Shown here: positions 42,321 to 45,174 of the stretch, piece by piece
How the letters are laid out: the number at the start of each line of letters is the position of its first letter
Position numbering within the stretch: the first letter of the stretch is position 1
Assembly: GCA_937123825.1 (NCBI GenBank)
Contig: CAKZKQ010000430.1
Location: forward strand, 1-45,174
DNA length: 45,174 bases
Source: an uncultured Pseudomonadota bacterium
Lineage (GTDB): Bacteria > Myxococcota_A > Bradymonadia > Bradymonadales > GCA-2716585
Direction: 5' to 3'
The notes under the pieces: generated by a model
What the model saw: the letters and a program-made list of their open reading frames with translations, nothing else
What the model was told of the DNA's origin: nothing
The model's database searches: none
Made by a program: the position numbers and the translations under genes

Positions 42321-44810
42321 ATGAAATATCTCGGCGGCCTGCTTATGCTGGGCCTGCTCCTGAGCGCGTGTGGCGACACGCAGGAGCCTAGCGATGTAAA
42401 CAATCCAAGTCTGACAGATGCCGACGGAGACGGCCTGACTGCGGACGAAGATTGCGACGACAACGACGAAGATGTGACCACAGAGCGCACCTTCTATCGC
42501 GACATCGACGCCGACGGGTTAGGCGACGGGCGAACGCCCGTGCGCGGCTGCCAGCCACCGCCCGGATTTGTGGACAACGCCGATGACCTTGAGCCCGAGT
42601 GCGCCACCAACGACACCGACGATTGCGGCGTCTGCGCTGGCCCCGGGGGACAGATCTTCTATGCCGACGTCGATCGCGACGGCCTGGGCGACGCGCGCAT
42701 CCCCGTTGAGGCTTGCAGCCCTCCTGGCGGGTTTGTGACCAACGCCGACGATCAAGAGCCCGAGTGCACCACCAACGACACCGACGAGTGCGGCATCTGC
42801 GGCGGCGGCAACGCCGACAAAGACTGCAACGGCATCTGCTTTGGCCCCTCTGAACTGGATGAGTGCGGCGTTTGTGACGGTCCCGGCACCGACACCTACT
42901 ACGCCGACGCCGACGAAGACGGCCTTGGCGACCCTGAAGCCGCCCAGGAGGCCTGCGAGCAGCCCGAAGGCTTTGTGGCCAACGCCGACGACCTTGAGCC
43001 CGAGTGCACCACCAACGACACCGACGACTGCGGTGTCTGCGCTGGCCCCGGCGCCACCATCTACTACCCGGACACCGATGAAGACGGCCTTGGTGATCCT
43101 CGCTCTCCGATGGAGGCCTGCGAGCAACCCGAAGGCTTTGTGCTCGACAACACCGACGAAGAGCCCGAGTGCACCACCAACGACACCGACGACTGCGGTG
43201 TCTGCGCCGGTGAAAACGCCGACAAAGACTGCAACGACCAGTGCTTTGGTGAGGCCTTTGTGGACGGCTGTGAGCGCTGCGCGGGCGGCGACACCGGCCT
43301 TGAGCCCGCCATTGACGACTTTGACGACGACGGCGTGCCGGACTTGTGTGACGGCGATTGCTTGACGCAGCGCCGCCTCATCGTCCAGTGGACCGACGTG
43401 CCCACCTTCAACAACGCCGGCGGCGGACCCTACACCTTCCAGGTCGTCTTGTCCGAAAACGGCGACATCCTCTTCCAGTACGGCATCCTGGAGCCCTTTG
43501 GCGCCAGCGCCACCGTGGGCATCCAGTCCGACGGCGGGGAGCACAACATCGAGTTCTCCTTTGAGAACGACTTCATCCTGGAGACCCCCGCCATCATCAT
43601 GATGCGCGAGCGCGATGACCGCTTCATTGCTGACTACAACCAGGCCATGTACTGGCTCGATATCCGCAACCTGGGCACCGCCATCGCGCTGGGGGATGAC
43701 GCCGATGAGACCATCGACATCGGCTTCTCCTTCCCCTTCTACGACCAGGTCTTTGAGCAGATCACCATCTCTTCCAACGGCTTTTTGGCCTTCAACGGTC
43801 CCTTTGGCGGCTTCCGCAACTCCGAGCTTCCCAACGAGGGCCTGGGCGCCATGATCGCCCCCCTGTGGGACGACCTCAACCCTGGTGGCGGCGGCTCGGT
43901 GCACGTCTACATGGCCGAGCCGACCTGCAACACCGACTGCAATGGCGTGGTGGGCGGCTTTGCCGAGCCTGAGGAAGAGTGTGGCTCCTGCCTGACCGGC
44001 CTTGAGCAAGGTCCGCTGATCGACTGCAACGGCATTTGCGGCGGCGACGCCGAAGTGGACGGCTGTGGCATCTGCGCAGGCGGCGACACGGGCATCGAAC
44101 CCCGCACCATCGACTGCAACGGCATCTGCGGCGGCGACGCCTTCTACGACCAGTGCCGCGTCTGCGTCGGTGGCGACACCGGCCGCGAGCCCACCGACCC
44201 CGAGCTTTGCCCCGAAGGCGTCGATATGGTCATCGACAACGACTACATGCGCGAGACCGTCCGCCTGGATTACGTCCAGGTGCCCGAGGACGATTGCCTC
44301 ATCCAGGAGCGCTGTGTGCGCGGCCCCGGCAACCGCAAGGTCATCCGTTTTGGCACCCGCATCGCCAACATCGGCACCGAAGACCTGGTTTTGGGCGCTC
44401 CCAGCGAGGACGGCGAGTTCTGGCACTTTGACGAGTGCCACAGCCACTACCACTTTGAGGCCTACGCCGCGTACGAGATCTACGACGTCGCCAATGAGCG
44501 CATGCTCGACGAGATCGGCTCCAAAAACGGTTTCTGCGTCCTCGACAGCGGCGTCTATGACCCCAACATCGCCACCGACGGCTGCTTTGGCTACGGCTGC
44601 GGCAACCAGGGCATCACCGCGGGCTGCCAGGACACCTACGGCGCGGGTCTGCAATGCCAGTGGATCGACGTCACCGACCTGCCTGACGGCGAGTACGATC
44701 TTTTGGTGACCACCAACCCCGAGCAGGAGATCCCCGAGATCAACCACGACAACAACTCCGCCCGCGTCCGTGTGCGCATGACCGGCGATCTGGTGGAGGT
44801 CATCGACTGA
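42321..44810 (+). CDS. Cys-rich repeat lipoprotein with C-terminal lysyl oxidase domain
   Basis: An 829-residue lipoprotein (lipobox LLLSAC, C17). The first part contains four acidic, Cys-containing repeats (about 58-309) with DADGLGD, EPEC, TNDTDDCGVC and ADKDCNG motifs, likely calcium-binding. A beta-rich domain follows (about 350-540: FQVVLSENGDILFQYG, ISSNGFLAFNG), then two more DCNGICGGD repeats. The last 210 or so residues are a lysyl oxidase domain. CHSHYH supplies copper ligands H707, H709 and H711; K735 (SKNGFC) and Y773 (DTYGAG) match the Lys and Tyr that form the LTQ cofactor in animal enzymes; QWIDVTDLPDGEY and the terminal PEINHDNNSARV also match. His711 to Lys735 is 24 residues, as in human LOX. 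The enzyme oxidises Lys side-chain amines to aldehydes using copper. ATG 42321 is chosen for the lipoprotein signal and GGGG upstream. A strong terminator follows. Confidence 0.9.
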   Translation: MKYLGGLLMLGLLLSACGDTQEPSDVNNPSLTDADGDGLTADEDCDDNDEDVTTERTFYRDIDADGLGDGRTPVRGCQPPPGFVDNADDLEPECATNDTDDCGVCAGPGGQIFYADVDRDGLGDARIPVEACSPPGGFVTNADDQEPECTTNDTDECGICGGGNADKDCNGICFGPSELDECGVCDGPGTDTYYADADEDGLGDPEAAQEACEQPEGFVANADDLEPECTTNDTDDCGVCAGPGATIYYPDTDEDGLGDPRSPMEACEQPEGFVLDNTDEEPECTTNDTDDCGVCAGENADKDCNDQCFGEAFVDGCERCAGGDTGLEPAIDDFDDDGVPDLCDGDCLTQRRLIVQWTDVPTFNNAGGGPYTFQVVLSENGDILFQYGILEPFGASATVGIQSDGGEHNIEFSFENDFILETPAIIMMRERDDRFIADYNQAMYWLDIRNLGTAIALGDDADETIDIGFSFPFYDQVFEQITISSNGFLAFNGPFGGFRNSELPNEGLGAMIAPLWDDLNPGGGGSVHVYMAEPTCNTDCNGVVGGFAEPEEECGSCLTGLEQGPLIDCNGICGGDAEVDGCGICAGGDTGIEPRTIDCNGICGGDAFYDQCRVCVGGDTGREPTDPELCPEGVDMVIDNDYMRETVRLDYVQVPEDDCLIQERCVRGPGNRKVIRFGTRIANIGTEDLVLGAPSEDGEFWHFDECHSHYHFEAYAAYEIYDVANERMLDEIGSKNGFCVLDSGVYDPNIATDGCFGYGCGNQGITAGCQDTYGAGLQCQWIDVTDLPDGEYDLLVTTNPEQEIPEINHDNNSARVRVRMTGDLVEVID
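42492..43248 (+). repeat. Four in-gene Cys/Asp-rich repeats
   Basis: Units begin near 42492, 42657, 42897 and 43060. Each encodes a DxDxDGLGD start, a Cys-Pro-Gly segment, NADD and EPEC, and TNDTDxCGxC. The second and fourth also carry an ADKDCN insert. The DNA is strongly similar between units, so they arose by internal duplication. Confidence 0.85.
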
Positions 44811-44869
44811 TGGGCGGTTGACGCCTTTGGTCAGACTGGGTTTGTCGGATTGAACGGCGAGCCTTGTTC

Positions 44870-44915
44870 AAGGCGCTTGCGGCACCCCTTGTGGGTTGCC
44901 GCTGGCGCCTTTTTT
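44870..44915 (+). terminator. Rho-independent terminator of the lysyl oxidase gene
   Basis: AAGGCGC at 44870-44876 and GCGGCA at 44879-44884 pair with TGCCGC (44897-44902) and GCGCCTT (from 44905), and the stem runs into a T tract (44910-44915). It lies about 60 bp after the stop at 44810. This is the clearest intrinsic terminator in the window. Confidence 0.88.
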
Positions 44916-44919
44916 GCGT

Positions 44920-45010
44920 TTTGGGCTTGCTGTGAGAGCGCGATTGATTTGGGACAGGTGGCTTTGTTGGGTGACCCAGGCAGTTCGAGTCAGGCGATCG
45001 TAGCGCTCAC
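44920..45010. repeat. Intergenic tandem repeat, copy A
   Basis: The first of two about 90-100-bp units spaced 114-119 bp apart. It starts TTTGGGCTTGCTGTGAG, has GACAGGTGGCTTTG in the middle, and ends TAGCGCTCAC. Its ends (GTGAGAGCGC and GCGCTCAC) are imperfect inverted repeats, so the unit can fold on itself. No gene is supported. Confidence 0.7.
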
Positions 45011-45032
45011 TGGCGAGGTCACGTCGCTGGGA

Positions 45033-45129
45033 TTTGGGCTTTGCTGTGAGAACGCGCTTGATTTGAGACAGGTGGCTTTGACGAATCACCCAAGCGGTTA
45101 GGGTCGTGTCAAGCGATTATAGCGCTCAC
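45033..45129. repeat. Intergenic tandem repeat, copy B
   Basis: The second unit, with the same start (TTTGGGCTTTGCTGTGAG), the same GACAGGTGGCTTTG core and the same TAGCGCTCAC end, but a diverged middle (ACGAATCACCCAAGC). After it, 45141-45162 forms another hairpin (GAGCA and GGCC with GGCC and TGCTC), and TCTCTAGAGA is a palindrome at 45161-45170. More units may follow beyond the window. Confidence 0.7.
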
Positions 45130-45174
45130 AAGGGGTGACGGAGCAGGCCTGCGGCCGTGCTCTCTAGAGACTCC

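Noticed and set aside
44980..44992. A T-loop-like GTTCGAGTC suggesting a tRNA
   Set aside because: No acceptor, D or anticodon stems fit around it, and copy B lacks the motif.
44868..45089. A 73-codon minus-strand frame with repeated QSHLSQI and LTA peptides
   Set aside because: The peptide repeat is just the translation of the intergenic DNA repeat, and the frame runs into the terminator stem. There is no ribosome site.
44920..45129. CRISPR array
   Set aside because: Only two long, diverged units at 114-119-bp spacing; no short identical repeats, unique spacers or cas genes.

Overview
The window is high-GC, gene-dense DNA, most likely from a myxobacterium-like member of the phylum Myxococcota (a Bradymonadales-type relative is my best guess, by inference). 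The main reasons are two proteins with MYXO-CTERM sorting tails (4883-6379 and 11357-21682), several large lipoproteins with Asp/Asn-rich linkers and MopE-like DxDGDG/NCDG metal-binding repeats, eukaryote-style Ser/Thr kinases including a PknK-type kinase-ATPase, and a preference for very large surface proteins. I see no insertion sequence, integrase, tRNA, rRNA or CRISPR array. Almost everything encoded here works at or outside the cell envelope.

Layout. 1-185 can fold as a multi-stem RNA, best on the + strand. 198-4000 (minus) is a lipoprotein with Ig-like and MopE-like domains, followed by a translationally coupled beta-lactamase-fold hydrolase. 4251-7940 (plus) holds a small lipoprotein overlapping an M23 peptidase with a MYXO-CTERM tail, a 15-bp inverted repeat, and a three-helix membrane protein. 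7930-8820 (minus) is a TylF-type O-methyltransferase. 8969-10772 (minus) is a two-gene unit: a diheme cytochrome fused to an outer-membrane barrel, then a monoheme lipoprotein. 11357-21682 (plus) is a 3441-residue secreted protein with a transglutaminase-like domain lacking its cysteine, a beta-propeller and many Ig/FN3-like repeats. 21746-24633 holds a TerB-like protein diverging from a B12-binding radical SAM enzyme and its coupled partner. 24772-36661 is a tandem pair of alpha-2-macroglobulin lipoproteins. 36698-42135 (minus) reads NUDIX, PknK-like kinase, transmembrane kinase. 42321-44810 (plus) is a Cys-rich lipoprotein ending in a lysyl oxidase domain, followed by a strong terminator and two tandem repeats.

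How the parts may work together. The two macroglobulins look like a periplasmic protease-trapping or envelope-defence pair. The downstream copy keeps the thioester CLEQ and the upstream copy has NLEQ, and the two share a nearly identical 299-bp tract that suggests recent gene conversion. The fused cytochrome-barrel and the monoheme lipoprotein could pass electrons across the outer membrane. The lysyl oxidase domain keeps all three copper histidines and both residues that form the LTQ cofactor, so it may make aldehydes on, or crosslink, surface proteins. The kinase operon faces the macroglobulin genes across 36 bp; a functional link is only a guess.

All calls come from reading the sequence. 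No database search or structure prediction was run, so family names rest on motifs and architecture.
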